DNA of 64,000 nucleotides from Nocardioides ferulae (GTDB lineage Bacteria; Actinomycetota; Actinomycetes; Propionibacteriales; Nocardioidaceae). Shown piece after piece: positions 15,318 through 24,096 of the stretch. The position numbers and the translations under genes were made by a program. The DNA is taken from contig NZ_QZVR01000003.1 in the NCBI RefSeq assembly GCF_003660455.1, positions 1-64,000 of the forward strand, written 5' to 3'. Each line of letters opens with the position of its first letter. Within the stretch, counting starts at the first letter, position 1. The notes below the pieces were generated by a model, which saw only the letters and a list, made by a program, of their open reading frames with translations, was not told the origin of the DNA and did not search any database.

Positions 15318-16283
15318 TCACGCCGGCGACAGCAGCCGTCGCAGCCACTGCAGCCGGGCCTCCCGGGCCTCCCGGGCGATCCGGCAGTGCGGCGCGAGCG
15401 TGTCGAACCCGTGGAAGCCGCCCGGCCACACGTGCAGCTCGGCGACGCCGCCAGCCGCCCAGATCCGCGACGCGTAGCCGACCGCCTCGTCGCGGAAGAC
15501 CTCGGCCGACCCGGCGTCGACGAAGGCCGGCGGCAGCCGCGAGAGGTCCGCGGCCCGCGCCGGCGCGGCGTACGCCGAGACATCCGGCCCGCCGCGCCCC
15601 TCGCCGAGCAGCGCGGTCCAGCCGGTCTCGTTCGCGGTGCGGTTCCACGGGCCGGGGCCTGAGAACTGGCGCGACGAGAGGGTGTCGTTGCGGTCGTCGA
15701 GCATCGGCGACATCAGCACCTGTCCGGCGAGTCGCGGGCCGCCGAGGTCGCGGGCCATCAGGGCCACCGCGGCGGCGAGGCCGCCGCCCGCGCTGCCGCC
15801 GGTGACGACGATGCGACCAGGGTCGATGCCCAGCTCGCCCGCGTGGTCGGCCAGCCAGCAGAGTCCGGCGTAGCAGTCCTCGACCGGTCCGGGGTGGCGG
15901 GTCTCCGGGGCCAGTCGGTAGCCCACCGACACCACCGCCGCCCCCAGCGGTCGGCCCCACGAGGTCTGCACGTCGAGCACGCCCGACCTGACGTCGCCGG
16001 AGACCATCCCGCCGCCGTGGATGGTGTAGATCGCCGCCACCGGACCATCGGCGTCGGTCGGCAGGCAGGCCAGGAGCGGCACATCCGGTGCGCCACTCAG
16101 GGCGGGGACCGCGTGCTCGGTCACCTCGTAGGCGCCCCCGAGCCGCAGCTCGTCGTCGCCGCTGGTGAGCAGGTGCGAGCGCAGCCACGGGATCACCTCG
16201 AGGGTGACCGGCAGTGCCAACAGCTCGGCCAGCGGCTCGAGCGCGGCTGCGCACTCCTCGTCGTACGGCGGTGGCTGCGGCAT
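15318..16283 (-). CDS. Alpha/beta hydrolase fold-3 (HSL-family) esterase
   Basis: 321 aa from the ATG at 16283 (AGAGG about 11 nt upstream); a start at 16325 would add 14 residues. The family hydrolyses carboxyl esters of small lipids. It shows the HGGG oxyanion motif (YTIHGGGMVSGD), the nucleophile elbow GGSAGGGL (Gly replaces Asp in the usual GDSAGG), the acid in FVDAGSAEVFRDEA and the His in PGGFHGFD, in the order expected of the hormone-sensitive-lipase group. Cytosolic. It is the first gene of a two-gene operon with the MFS transporter and diverges from the acyltransferase at 16410. Confidence 0.88.
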   Translation of the reverse strand: MPQPPPYDEECAAALEPLAELLALPVTLEVIPWLRSHLLTSGDDELRLGGAYEVTEHAVPALSGAPDVPLLACLPTDADGPVAAIYTIHGGGMVSGDVRSGVLDVQTSWGRPLGAAVVSVGYRLAPETRHPGPVEDCYAGLCWLADHAGELGIDPGRIVVTGGSAGGGLAAAVALMARDLGGPRLAGQVLMSPMLDDRNDTLSSRQFSGPGPWNRTANETGWTALLGEGRGGPDVSAYAAPARAADLSRLPPAFVDAGSAEVFRDEAVGYASRIWAAGGVAELHVWPGGFHGFDTLAPHCRIAREAREARLQWLRRLLSPA

Positions 16284-16395
16284 CCGTGAGCGGCCTCTCG
16301 GGGGATGGGTCGGCGACGTGAGCATCGTGGCAGGACCCTCGCGATCTCGTCGTCGGCCCGGGATGGACCACCGCCCGATCGGCGCGAGGATCGCC

Positions 16396-16401
16396 TACCC
16401 T
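16396..16401 (+). promoter_or_regulatory. -10 box TACCCT of a leaderless promoter
   Basis: TACCCT lies 8 nt before the GTG at 16410, so transcription should begin at or very near the start codon. No -35 consensus is obvious. Confidence 0.5.
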
Positions 16402-16409
16402 CCCATGTC

Positions 16410-17168
16410 GTGAGCCTGGCGAACCGATGGATCAACCGCGGCCTGGTCGCGGCCTGGCGCTGGGCGGAGCGCCGGGGCGAGATCGTGCCCGGCACCCATG
16501 CCGGCGACCGGTTCGGCAGCCTCGGGGAGGGCAGCGCGATCGGGTTCCCGATGGCGACGCTGATGAACCCCGGGTCGATCCACGTCGGATCCGGGGCGCT
16601 GATCGGCCGCCACGTCACCCTGTCGGTCGGCTACGGCCCCGGCGCCCCGAACCTCCCCGAGCGTGGGCTGGTGATCGGTGACCGGTGCATCATCGGCGCC
16701 CGCTCCAGCCTCACCGCGCACCGGTCGATCGTGCTCGGCGACGACGTCTGGTTCGGCCAGGACGTGTTCGTGTGCGACTCGAGCCACGGCTACCAGGACC
16801 CCGAGGTGCCGATCGGCTGCCAGCTCGGCGAGCACCAGCCGGTCGAGATCGGCTCCGGCTCGTGGCTGGGCCACGGGGCGATCGTGCTGCCCGGCACCCG
16901 GCTCGGCCGCAACGTGGTGGTCGCGGCCGGCTCCGTCGTCCGCGGCGAGGTTCCCGACAACGCGGTGGTCGGCGGCTCGCCGGCGCGGCCGCTGCGGCGG
17001 TTCGAGCCGGAGGTCGGCTGGGTGAGCGAGCGCGGCCACGTGCGGCCGATCCTGCGCGGCATGGAGCAGCTCGAGGCTCTCGAGGCCCTGGAGGCGTTGG
17101 AGCGGGAGATCGAGCAGGGCGCGCAGCAGGGCAGCGACGACGACGATCGGCCGGCACTCGCTCACTGA
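16410..17168 (+). CDS. Hexapeptide-repeat acyltransferase (WbbJ/LbH type)
   Basis: 252 aa from the GTG at 16410. Successive hexapeptide turns (IHVGSGALIGRHV, LVIGDRCIIGARSS, IVLGDDVWFGQDV, VEIGSGSWLGHGAIVLPG, NVVVAAGSVVRGEV) form a left-handed beta helix, ending in the signature VVGGSPARPLRRF. Such enzymes acetylate sugars or other hydroxyls from acetyl-CoA as trimers; the loop CDSSHGYQDPEVPIG carries the likely catalytic His. An Ala/Leu/Glu helical tail (LEALEALEALEREIEQ) follows. It stands alone, so the acceptor sugar is unknown. Confidence 0.88.
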   Translation: MSLANRWINRGLVAAWRWAERRGEIVPGTHAGDRFGSLGEGSAIGFPMATLMNPGSIHVGSGALIGRHVTLSVGYGPGAPNLPERGLVIGDRCIIGARSSLTAHRSIVLGDDVWFGQDVFVCDSSHGYQDPEVPIGCQLGEHQPVEIGSGSWLGHGAIVLPGTRLGRNVVVAAGSVVRGEVPDNAVVGGSPARPLRRFEPEVGWVSERGHVRPILRGMEQLEALEALEALEREIEQGAQQGSDDDDRPALAH

Positions 17169-17178
17169 CCGACCGGCT

Positions 17179-17223
17179 TGATGTGGACTTCGCTGTCACC
17201 GGCTGACAGCGAAGTCCACATCA
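17179..17223 (+). terminator. Perfect 20-bp hairpin
   Basis: 17179-17198 pairs without mismatch to 17204-17223 around the loop CCGGC. It starts 10 nt after the acyltransferase stop and ends 73 nt before the ROK regulator. The stem is only about half GC and much longer than a typical terminator, so it may also be a copy of a dispersed palindromic repeat (compare 38524-38591). Confidence 0.7.
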
Positions 17224-17296
17224 GACGTGTCGGCGCCAGCGCCGTGGTCTGGACCTCCGTTGACGCCGAGTATGTAAGTAAGGTCAACTAACCAAT

Positions 17297-18424
17297 GTGT
17301 CCACACCGACGACCCTCGGCCGTCCGCTCCGCCCGCGCGGCAAGCTGCGGCAGGAGGACGCCCGCCGTCACCACCGCTCGCTGCTGATCCAGCAGCTGTT
17401 CCGCGACGGGCCGGCCAGCCGTGCCGACCTGGCCCGGGCCGTCGGGCTGACCCGGGTCACGGTCTCGGACCTGGTCGGGGAGCTCGTCGGGGAGGGCCTG
17501 CTCGAGGAGCTCGGGGCCCCCGTGGGGACCCGGGTCGGCAAGCCGCCGACCCTGGTCGGGCTCGCGGCCGACTCCCGGCACATCGTCACCGTCGACCTCT
17601 CCACCGACGGCCGGGTCGCCGGCGCCGTCGTCACGCTCCTCGGCAGCGTCGTCGAGCGCCGCCAGCGCGACCTCGACGGACGCCGCGGGCGCGAGGCCCA
17701 GCTGCTCGTGCACGAGCTGGTCGCCGAGCTCGTCGCGGCCACCGACCGGCCGGTGCTGGGCATCGGCGTCGGCAGCCCGGGCGTCGTCGACGCCGTCGGC
17801 ACCGTCGTGGACGCGCCCAACCTGGGCTGGCACGACACCCCGCTGGCCAAAGACCTGGCCGCCGCCTTCGGCCTGCCCGTCTTCGTCGCCAACGACGCCA
17901 ACACCGCCGTCCTCGGCGAGCACACCTTCGGCGAGGCCCTCGAGGGCGGCCTGATGCTGCTGCGCGTCGGCACCGGTGTCGGCGCCGGGCTGGTCCTGGA
18001 GGGCACCCTGCTGCACGGTCACCGGGCCGCGGCCGGCGAGCTCGGGCACGTGGTCATCGACCCCGACGGTGCCGAGTGCGGCTGTGGCCGGCGCGGCTGT
18101 CTCGAGACCGTGCTCGCCGAGCCCCGGCTGCGCCGCCGGCTCGAGACCGAGGACGCCGCCACGGTGCTCGCCGAGGTCGGCGAACGGCTCGGGGTGGCGC
18201 TGGCCCCCGTGGTCGGCACCCTCAACCTGCACGAGCTGGTGCTCAGCGGCCCCACCGACCTGCTCGACGGGCCCCTCCGCGAGGCCGCGGACCGCACGAT
18301 CCGCGCCCGCACGATGCCGGTGTCCGGCGAGGAGCTCGTCGTCCGCACCTCCACGCTCGGCGACGACGTGGTCATCGTCGGGGCCGCCGTGCTCGTGCTC
18401 GCCGGCGAGCTGGGCGTCTCGTGA
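17297..18424 (+). CDS. ROK-family transcriptional regulator of the amino-sugar locus
   Basis: 375 aa from a GTG. Residues about 25-85 form a winged helix-turn-helix (LIQQLFRDGPASRADLARAV, TRVTVSDLVGELVGEGLL). The rest is a ROK sugar-kinase-like fold with the zinc motif CGCGRRGCLE and the GELGHVVIDPDG signature. The usual catalytic region reads FVANDANTAVLGE, close to the kinase sequence, but with an N-terminal DNA-binding domain the protein should act as a NagC/Mlc-like repressor relieved by a sugar or sugar phosphate. It is the first gene of the locus and is followed 77 nt later by the binding protein. Confidence 0.9.
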   Translation: MSTPTTLGRPLRPRGKLRQEDARRHHRSLLIQQLFRDGPASRADLARAVGLTRVTVSDLVGELVGEGLLEELGAPVGTRVGKPPTLVGLAADSRHIVTVDLSTDGRVAGAVVTLLGSVVERRQRDLDGRRGREAQLLVHELVAELVAATDRPVLGIGVGSPGVVDAVGTVVDAPNLGWHDTPLAKDLAAAFGLPVFVANDANTAVLGEHTFGEALEGGLMLLRVGTGVGAGLVLEGTLLHGHRAAAGELGHVVIDPDGAECGCGRRGCLETVLAEPRLRRRLETEDAATVLAEVGERLGVALAPVVGTLNLHELVLSGPTDLLDGPLREAADRTIRARTMPVSGEELVVRTSTLGDDVVIVGAAVLVLAGELGVS

Positions 18425-18501
18425 GCAGGCGCCGCCCCCGATCTCCGGTGACTCACCCGAGTCGCGTCACATCAGGGAACCCAACGGAAGGAACACGACC
18501 G

Positions 18502-19782
18502 GTGCGCATCAAGACAACCGTGGCGATCGCCACCATGGCCATGCTGGCCCTCAGCGCATGCGGAGGTGACGACGGAGACGACGAGCCCACCAGCGGAGGC
18601 GCCACCGAGAGCGCCGAGATCCGCGTGTGGATCAACGGCCCCGACACCCCGCAGGCCGCCCGGGATTGGCTCAAGGAGACCTTCGAGGAGCAGCACGACG
18701 GCTCGACGCTGGTGATCGAGGAGCAGCAGTGGGACGGCCTGGTCGAGCGTCTCACCACGGCCCTGTCCAGCGAGTCCGAGACCCCCGATGTCGTCGAGGT
18801 CGGCAACACCCAGGCTCCGACGTTCACCGCGGCCGGCGCGTTCGCCGACCTCACCGACCGGCTCGACGAGCTGGGCGGCGAGGACCTGCTGCCCGGCTTC
18901 GTCGAGGGCGCCACCGTCGACGGGCAGGTCTACGCCGTGCCCTACTACGCCGGCTCGAAGTACGTCTTCTACCGCAAGGACCTCTTCGAGGATGCGGGTC
19001 TGAGCGTCCCCACCACCATGGACGAGTTCGTCGAGACCGCGATCGCGCTGAAGGAGGCCAACCCCGAGCCCGCGAGCTTCTCCGGGTTCTGGCTGCCCGG
19101 CCAGGACTGGCGCAACGGCGTCAGCTTCATCTGGGACGCCGGCGGCGACCTCGCCGTCGAGCAGGACGGGGCCTGGCAGGGCGCACTGTCCACCCCGGAG
19201 TCGATCGAGGGGCTGGAGACGGTCCAGAGGCTGTTCCAGGAGGCCTCCGGGGCCGCCAAGGACGGCAACGAGGCCGACCCGCAGACGCCGTTCTGCAACA
19301 ACGAGGTGGGCATGATGTCGGCCCCGGGCTGGGTCCGCGGCCTGATCGAGGACCCCGAGACCGGCTGCCCCGACATGATGGAGAACGTCGGCGTGTTCGC
19401 GCTGCCGGGCAGCGACGGTGAGCCGGCCCCGGTGCTCCTGGGCGGCTCCGACATCGCCGTCTCGGCGAAGTCCGAGCACCCCGAGCACGCGATGGACGTG
19501 GTCGAGCTGATGCTCAGCGACGAGTACCAGACGATCTTCGCCGAGAACGGCCTCACCCCGGCCAAGATGTCGCTCAGCCCGCTGCTCGGCGACGACGAGT
19601 TCGCGCAGGCCACGATCGACGCGGCGTCCAACGCGAAGCTGACCCCGGCCGCCCCCGGCTGGGCGATGGTCGAGGGCTCCCGGGTGCTCGAGGACCTCTT
19701 CGTCGACATCGCCAAGGGCGGTGACGTCGCGGAGCTGGCGGCGGCCGCCGACGAGCGGCTCGACGAGGAGCTGGCCCGCTGA
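18502..19782 (+). CDS. ABC sugar-binding lipoprotein
   Basis: 426 aa from a GTG at 18502 with GGAAGG upstream. The signal peptide ends in a clear lipobox (LALSACGG, Cys about 19), so the protein is anchored outside the membrane. The remainder is a family-1 extracellular solute-binding protein: IRVWINGPDTPQAARDWL, VEVGNTQAPTFTAAGAFADL, VYAVPYYAGSKYVFYRKDLF. The downstream permeases, GH3 enzyme and nagA/nagB make an oligosaccharide containing N-acetylglucosamine (chitobiose type or wall-derived) the likely ligand. Two hairpins follow the gene (19788-19866). Confidence 0.9.
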   Translation: MRIKTTVAIATMAMLALSACGGDDGDDEPTSGGATESAEIRVWINGPDTPQAARDWLKETFEEQHDGSTLVIEEQQWDGLVERLTTALSSESETPDVVEVGNTQAPTFTAAGAFADLTDRLDELGGEDLLPGFVEGATVDGQVYAVPYYAGSKYVFYRKDLFEDAGLSVPTTMDEFVETAIALKEANPEPASFSGFWLPGQDWRNGVSFIWDAGGDLAVEQDGAWQGALSTPESIEGLETVQRLFQEASGAAKDGNEADPQTPFCNNEVGMMSAPGWVRGLIEDPETGCPDMMENVGVFALPGSDGEPAPVLLGGSDIAVSAKSEHPEHAMDVVELMLSDEYQTIFAENGLTPAKMSLSPLLGDDEFAQATIDAASNAKLTPAAPGWAMVEGSRVLEDLFVDIAKGGDVAELAAAADERLDEELAR

Positions 19783-19787
19783 TCCGA

Positions 19788-19866
19788 GGCCGGCCCGTCG
19801 GCCGGCCACACCACCACCGCCCGGGTCCTCCCGGCCGGGCTGGGCCGTCGTCCCCAGCCCGGCCGG
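19788..19866 (+). terminator. Tandem hairpins between binding protein and permeases
   Basis: An 8-bp stem with a 4-nt loop (19788-19807) is followed by a perfect 14-bp stem with an 8-nt loop (19831-19866). Lying in a 159-nt gap inside an otherwise overlapping operon, they probably reduce read-through or protect the upstream mRNA, so that more binding protein than permease is made. Confidence 0.7.
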
Positions 19867-19941
19867 AGACCCGTGCGGCACCCTCCCACCCGACAGCCGC
19901 CTCGGCCGACCCGGGTGAACTCCGCACGGAAGGAGTCCGCG

Positions 19942-20853
19942 GTGACCTCCCCTCGCGCCCCCCGGGCGCCGCGTAGCTGGCTGCCGCTCGGGCTGCTGCT
20001 GCCGACGGTCGTCGCGCTCACCGTCGCCCTCGGCTACCCGCTGACCCGGCAGGTGGGGCTCTCCTTCCAGGAGTTCGGGCTGGCGCAGCAGTTCGGCCGC
20101 CCGCCGGAGTGGGTCGGGCTGGAGAACTACCGCGACCTGGTCACCGACCGCTACCTGTGGCTGGTGATCGGCAGGTCGCTGGCCTTCTGCCTGGTCAACG
20201 CCGCGGCCACGATGGCGATCGGCACCGCCGTGGCGCTGCTGATGCGGCTGATGTCGACGCCGGTGCGGCTGCTGGTGCAGAGCGGGCTGCTGCTGGCCTG
20301 GGCGATGCCGGTGCTGGCATCGCTGACCGTGTGGCAGTGGCTCTTCGACAGCCAGTACGGCGTGGTCAACTGGCTGCTGGTCCGGTTCGGCGCCGACTAC
20401 GAGGGCCACGCCTGGCTGCTCGAGCCGATGTCGTTCTTCTTCGTCGCCACCGTCGTGGTGGTGTGGATGAGCGTCCCGTTCGTGGCGTTCACCGTCTACG
20501 CGGCGCTGACCCAGGTCTCCGCCGACCTGGTCGAGGCCGCCCAGCTCGACGGCGCGGGCGCCTGGCAGCGGTTCCGGGTGGTCTACCTGCCCGCGGCCCG
20601 CCCGGTGCTGCTGGTCGTCGCGCTGCTCCAGGTGATCTGGGACCTGCGGGTCTTCACCCAGATCTACGTGCTCCAGCAGGCCGGCGGCGTCACTCGCGAC
20701 ACCAACCTGCTCGGCACCTACATCTATCGGCTCGGCATCGGCGGCGGCGACTTCGGCGCCGCGGCCGCGGTGGCGATCTTCATGCTGGCGCTCACCGTGG
20801 TGCTGACCGCCCCGTACGTGCGGATGATGCTCTCAGCGGAGGACGAGTCATGA
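19942..20853 (+). CDS. ABC sugar permease, subunit 1 (MalF type)
   Basis: 303 aa from the GTG at 19942, with AGGAG seven bases upstream. Six membrane helices (LGLLLPTVVALTVALGYPLT first). The cytoplasmic EAA loop reads EAAQLDGAGAWQRFRVVYLP, which docks the ATPase. It is typical of the MalF group, with the long periplasmic loop near residue 40 (FQEFGLAQQFGRPPEWVGLENY). The stop overlaps the next start (ATGA). It forms a heterodimer with the 20850 product. Confidence 0.92.
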   Translation: MTSPRAPRAPRSWLPLGLLLPTVVALTVALGYPLTRQVGLSFQEFGLAQQFGRPPEWVGLENYRDLVTDRYLWLVIGRSLAFCLVNAAATMAIGTAVALLMRLMSTPVRLLVQSGLLLAWAMPVLASLTVWQWLFDSQYGVVNWLLVRFGADYEGHAWLLEPMSFFFVATVVVVWMSVPFVAFTVYAALTQVSADLVEAAQLDGAGAWQRFRVVYLPAARPVLLVVALLQVIWDLRVFTQIYVLQQAGGVTRDTNLLGTYIYRLGIGGGDFGAAAAVAIFMLALTVVLTAPYVRMMLSAEDES

Positions 20854-21695
20854 GCCACCCCAGCACCCGCCGGCGGCTGCCGAAGGTCGCGGCCGACCTC
20901 GCCGGGCTCGTCGTGTTCGCCGTGTGCGCGTTCCCGGTCTACTGGATGGTCAACACCTCGCTGCTGCCGCGCAACGAGATCCGCAGCGCGGACCCGACCT
21001 GGCACCCGTTCGGGGGCACGCTGGCCAACTACCGCCGGGTGTTCTCCGGCGGCGCGTTCTTCGACGCGCTCGGCACCAGCCTCCTGGTCACGCTCGCCAC
21101 CGTGCTGATCGCGCTGACCTTCGCGTTCCTCGCCGCGCTGGCCGTCTCGCGTTTCCGGTTCCGCGGCCGACGCAGCTTCATCGTCACGCTGCTGCTGGTG
21201 CAGATGATCCCGGTCGAGGGGCTGTTCATCTCCCAGTACAAGATGCTCGAGACCATGGAGCTGCTCAACACCGCGGTCGGTCTCACGCTGGTCTACGTCG
21301 CCACCGTGCTCCCCTTCACTGTGTGGACGCTGCGCGGCTTCGTCGCCGGGGTGCCCTACGAGCTCGAGGAGGCCGCGATGGTCGACGGCTGCTCGCGCTT
21401 CCAGGCGTTCCTGCGGGTCACCTTCCCGCTGCTCTCGCCAGGCCTGGTGGCGACCGGCGTGTTCGGGTTCATCCAGGCCTGGAACGAGTTCACGCTCGCG
21501 GTCGTCGTGATGACCCGGGAGGACAAGCGGACCCTGCCGTTGTGGCTGAGCATCTTCACCGACGCCAACCGCGGCACCGACTGGGGTGCGGTGATGGCGG
21601 GCTCGACGCTGATCGCGATCCCGGTCGTGTTGTTCTTCCTCGCCGTCCAGGGCCGGATGGTCGCCGGCCTGACCGCAGGCGCGGTGAAGGGATGA
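20850..21695 (+). CDS. ABC sugar permease, subunit 2 (MalG type)
   Basis: 281 aa, six membrane helices, the usual MalG size. The EAA loop is EEAAMVDGCSRFQAFLRVTF. The C-terminal half shows FIQAWNEFTLAVVVMT, a conserved MalG feature. Starts by ATGA overlap with subunit 1 and ends by ATGA overlap with the GH3 gene. No ATPase gene is present in the locus, so a shared MsiK-like ATPase encoded elsewhere is expected to power it. Confidence 0.92.
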   Translation: MSHPSTRRRLPKVAADLAGLVVFAVCAFPVYWMVNTSLLPRNEIRSADPTWHPFGGTLANYRRVFSGGAFFDALGTSLLVTLATVLIALTFAFLAALAVSRFRFRGRRSFIVTLLLVQMIPVEGLFISQYKMLETMELLNTAVGLTLVYVATVLPFTVWTLRGFVAGVPYELEEAAMVDGCSRFQAFLRVTFPLLSPGLVATGVFGFIQAWNEFTLAVVVMTREDKRTLPLWLSIFTDANRGTDWGAVMAGSTLIAIPVVLFFLAVQGRMVAGLTAGAVKG

Positions 21696-23119
21696 CCCGG
21701 CAGCTCCGAGAGCTGGCCCTGCGGGTCCAGCTGGCCGCGTTCCCCGGGACGACGCCCGACGACGACGCCCGCACCCTGCTGGCCGAGGGCCTCGGCGGGG
21801 TCTGCCTGTTCGGCAGCAACACCGCCGACGGGCCCGACGCGGTCGCGGCGTACGCCGCCGCGGTGCACGCCGCCTCGCCCACCGCGCTGGTGAGCGTCGA
21901 CGAGGAGGGCGGCGACGTCACCCGCCTCCACGTCACGGACGGAAGTCCGGTGCCCGGGCCGGCCGCGCTCGGCCGCATCGACGACCTCGCGACCACCCGG
22001 GCCGTGGGCCGCGCGGTGGGTGCGGAGCTGGCCGAGCTCGGCGTCGACCTGGACCTCGCACCGGTGGCCGACGTGAACAGCAACCCCGACAACCCGGTGA
22101 TCGGCACCCGCAGCTTCGGCGCCGAGCCCGAGCGGGTCGCCGCCCACGTGGCCGCCTGGATCGACGGTCTGCAGGAGGCCGGAGTCGCCGCCTGCGCCAA
22201 GCACTTCCCGGGGCACGGCGACACCGACGCCGACAGCCACCTGGCGCTGCCCCGGGTCGAGGCCGACCCGACGACGCTCGAGGCCCGCGAGCTGGCGCCG
22301 TTCCGGACCGCGGTGGCCGCCGGGGCACGAGCGGTGATGACCTCCCACATCCTGGTGCCGGCGCTCGACCCGGACCGGCCCGCCACGCTGAGCCCCGTGG
22401 TGCTGGGCCTGCTCCGCCACTCGCTCAGCTTCGGGGGGGCGATCGTCACCGACGCCCTCGACATGGCCGGTGCCAGCGCCGGCCGGGGCATCCCCGAGGC
22501 CGCGGTGCAGAGCCTGGCCGCCGGCGCCGACCTGCTGTGCCTCGGCGCCGACAAGGACGCCGGCCTGGTGCGTGCGGTCCAGGCCGCGATCGTGGACGCG
22601 GTCCGCTCCGGGCGGCTGGCCGAGCAGCGGCTGCGCGACGCCGCGGACCGGGCCGGCCGCCTCCGCGTCGAGGATCGGCCGGGCTCCGCAGCGGCCGGGC
22701 CCGCGAGCGACGTCGTGCCGCTCCTGCGGCGGGCGCTCGTGCTTGAGGGCCGGCTGCCGGTCCTCGCCGGGGCGCGGGTGGTCACCGTGGCCACCGCCGC
22801 GAACATCGCGATCGGCGAGGCCGTGTGGGGGCTCCCGACCGACCACGTCGTCGTGCCGGGCGGCCCGCTCGACCTGCCCGGTCCCGACGACGGCACGGCG
22901 GTGGTCGTCCAGGCCCGCGACGCGGCGCGGCACCCCGAGGTCGGCGCCGTCCTCGACGCCCTGCGGCGCGCCCGCCCCGACCGCCCGGTGCTCGTGGTCG
23001 AGTGGGGGTGGCCGGGCACGTGGACCCGCCCGGAGCCGAGACTGTGCACCTACGGCAGCTCCCGCCCCGCGGTGGTGGCCGTGACCGAGACGCTGAGAGA
23101 GGCGGGGTGGGACCGGTGA
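21692..23119 (+). CDS. nagZ: GH3 beta-N-acetylhexosaminidase (NagZ-like)
   Basis: 475 aa, no signal peptide, so cytosolic. The GH3 N-acetylglucosaminidase motif KHFPGHGDTDADSH begins at residue 170 and contains the His/Asp acid-base dyad peculiar to NagZ-type enzymes. The nucleophile is D254 in VTDALDMAGA. It would release GlcNAc from imported chitooligosaccharides or muropeptides. The C-terminal 130 residues (from about 345) form the extra domain seen in two-domain members. It sits between the permeases and the GlcNAc kinase-like gene with 4-nt overlaps on both sides, consistent with stepwise breakdown after uptake. Confidence 0.9.
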   Translation: MTRQLRELALRVQLAAFPGTTPDDDARTLLAEGLGGVCLFGSNTADGPDAVAAYAAAVHAASPTALVSVDEEGGDVTRLHVTDGSPVPGPAALGRIDDLATTRAVGRAVGAELAELGVDLDLAPVADVNSNPDNPVIGTRSFGAEPERVAAHVAAWIDGLQEAGVAACAKHFPGHGDTDADSHLALPRVEADPTTLEARELAPFRTAVAAGARAVMTSHILVPALDPDRPATLSPVVLGLLRHSLSFGGAIVTDALDMAGASAGRGIPEAAVQSLAAGADLLCLGADKDAGLVRAVQAAIVDAVRSGRLAEQRLRDAADRAGRLRVEDRPGSAAAGPASDVVPLLRRALVLEGRLPVLAGARVVTVATAANIAIGEAVWGLPTDHVVVPGGPLDLPGPDDGTAVVVQARDAARHPEVGAVLDALRRARPDRPVLVVEWGWPGTWTRPEPRLCTYGSSRPAVVAVTETLREAGWDR

Positions 23120-24096
23120 GCGCCGGGGACCAGAGCAGGGAACGCAGCAGGGACCAGAGCCAGGATGTCGCCGTGCCTCCGGCCGCCCTGCGGATCGGCC
23201 TCGACATCGGGGCCACGAAGACCCTCGGGGTGGTGCTGGAGGGCGCCTCGACGGTGCGCGCGCAAGCGCTCGAGCCGACCGTGCCCGGCGCCCGTGGCGT
23301 CGTCGACACCGCCGCCCGCGTCGTGGCGCGCCTGTGCGAGCTCGAGCCGTCGGCCGCCGGGCTGCCGGTCGGCGTCGGCGTACCCGGGCTGGTGGAGCCC
23401 GAGCGCGGGACGGTGCGGCACGCCGTGAACCTCGAGGTGGCCGGCGAGGTGCTGCCGCTCGCGGCGCTGCTCGGTGAGCGCCTCGACGCGCCGGTGCTCG
23501 TCGAGAACGACGTCAACGCGGCCACCCTGGGAGCGGCAGCGCACCTGGACGCCGACGACCTGGCCTATCTGAGCATCGGCACCGGTCTCGCCGCCGGCCT
23601 GGTGCTCGACGGCCGGGTACGCCGCGGCGTCGCCGGCGCGGCGGGCGAGGTCGGGCACGTGCCCGTCGACCCGGCCGGCCGGGCGTGCCGGTGCGGTCAG
23701 CGCGGCTGCCTCGAGACCGTCGCCTCCGGGGGCGCCCTCGCCGAGGCCTGGCCGTCGACCGACCGGCCGCCGGCCTCCGCGCTGTTCGCGGCCGCCGACG
23801 CGGGCATCGCGCGGGCGGTGTCGGTGCGGGCGGCGTTCGTGACCGGGGTGGCCGCCGCGGTGCGGGTGCTGGCGCTCACCGTGGACCCCCGCGTCGTCGT
23901 GCTCGGAGGCGGGGTGAGCAGTCTGGGCGAGCCGTTGCGCGCCGCGGTCGCGCGGGAGCTGGCCGACCGGGCGCGGTCCTCGGAGTTCCTCGCCTCGCTC
24001 GACCTGGCCGCGCGGGTGCGGGTGCTCCCGTCCGGCTTCCCGGTTGCGGCCGTGGGGGCCGCGCTGCTGACCCGCGGGGGAGGGGGTGCGCGATGA
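23116..24096 (+). CDS. ROK-family sugar kinase, probable GlcNAc kinase
   Basis: 326 aa from a GTG overlapping the GH3 stop. No helix-turn-helix, so this is an enzyme and not a second regulator. The phosphate loop is LDIGATKTLGV, the catalytic Asp lies in VENDVNAATLG, and the zinc motif is CRCGQRGCLE after GEVGHVPVDPAG. The first 25 residues are a Ser/Arg/Asp/Gln-rich tail that may be unstructured or may mean a later start near residue 26. It would phosphorylate GlcNAc to GlcNAc-6-P, feeding NagA, whose gene follows with an ATGA overlap. Glucose kinase activity is an alternative. Confidence 0.85.
   Translation: MSAGDQSRERSRDQSQDVAVPPAALRIGLDIGATKTLGVVLEGASTVRAQALEPTVPGARGVVDTAARVVARLCELEPSAAGLPVGVGVPGLVEPERGTVRHAVNLEVAGEVLPLAALLGERLDAPVLVENDVNAATLGAAAHLDADDLAYLSIGTGLAAGLVLDGRVRRGVAGAAGEVGHVPVDPAGRACRCGQRGCLETVASGGALAEAWPSTDRPPASALFAAADAGIARAVSVRAAFVTGVAAAVRVLALTVDPRVVVLGGGVSSLGEPLRAAVARELADRARSSEFLASLDLAARVRVLPSGFPVAAVGAALLTRGGGGAR

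Noticed and set aside
16283..16325. Longer N-terminus for the hydrolase (start at 16325)
   Set aside because: The added residues are Pro/Arg-rich and not typical of the family; the ATG at 16283 has a better-placed AGAGG.
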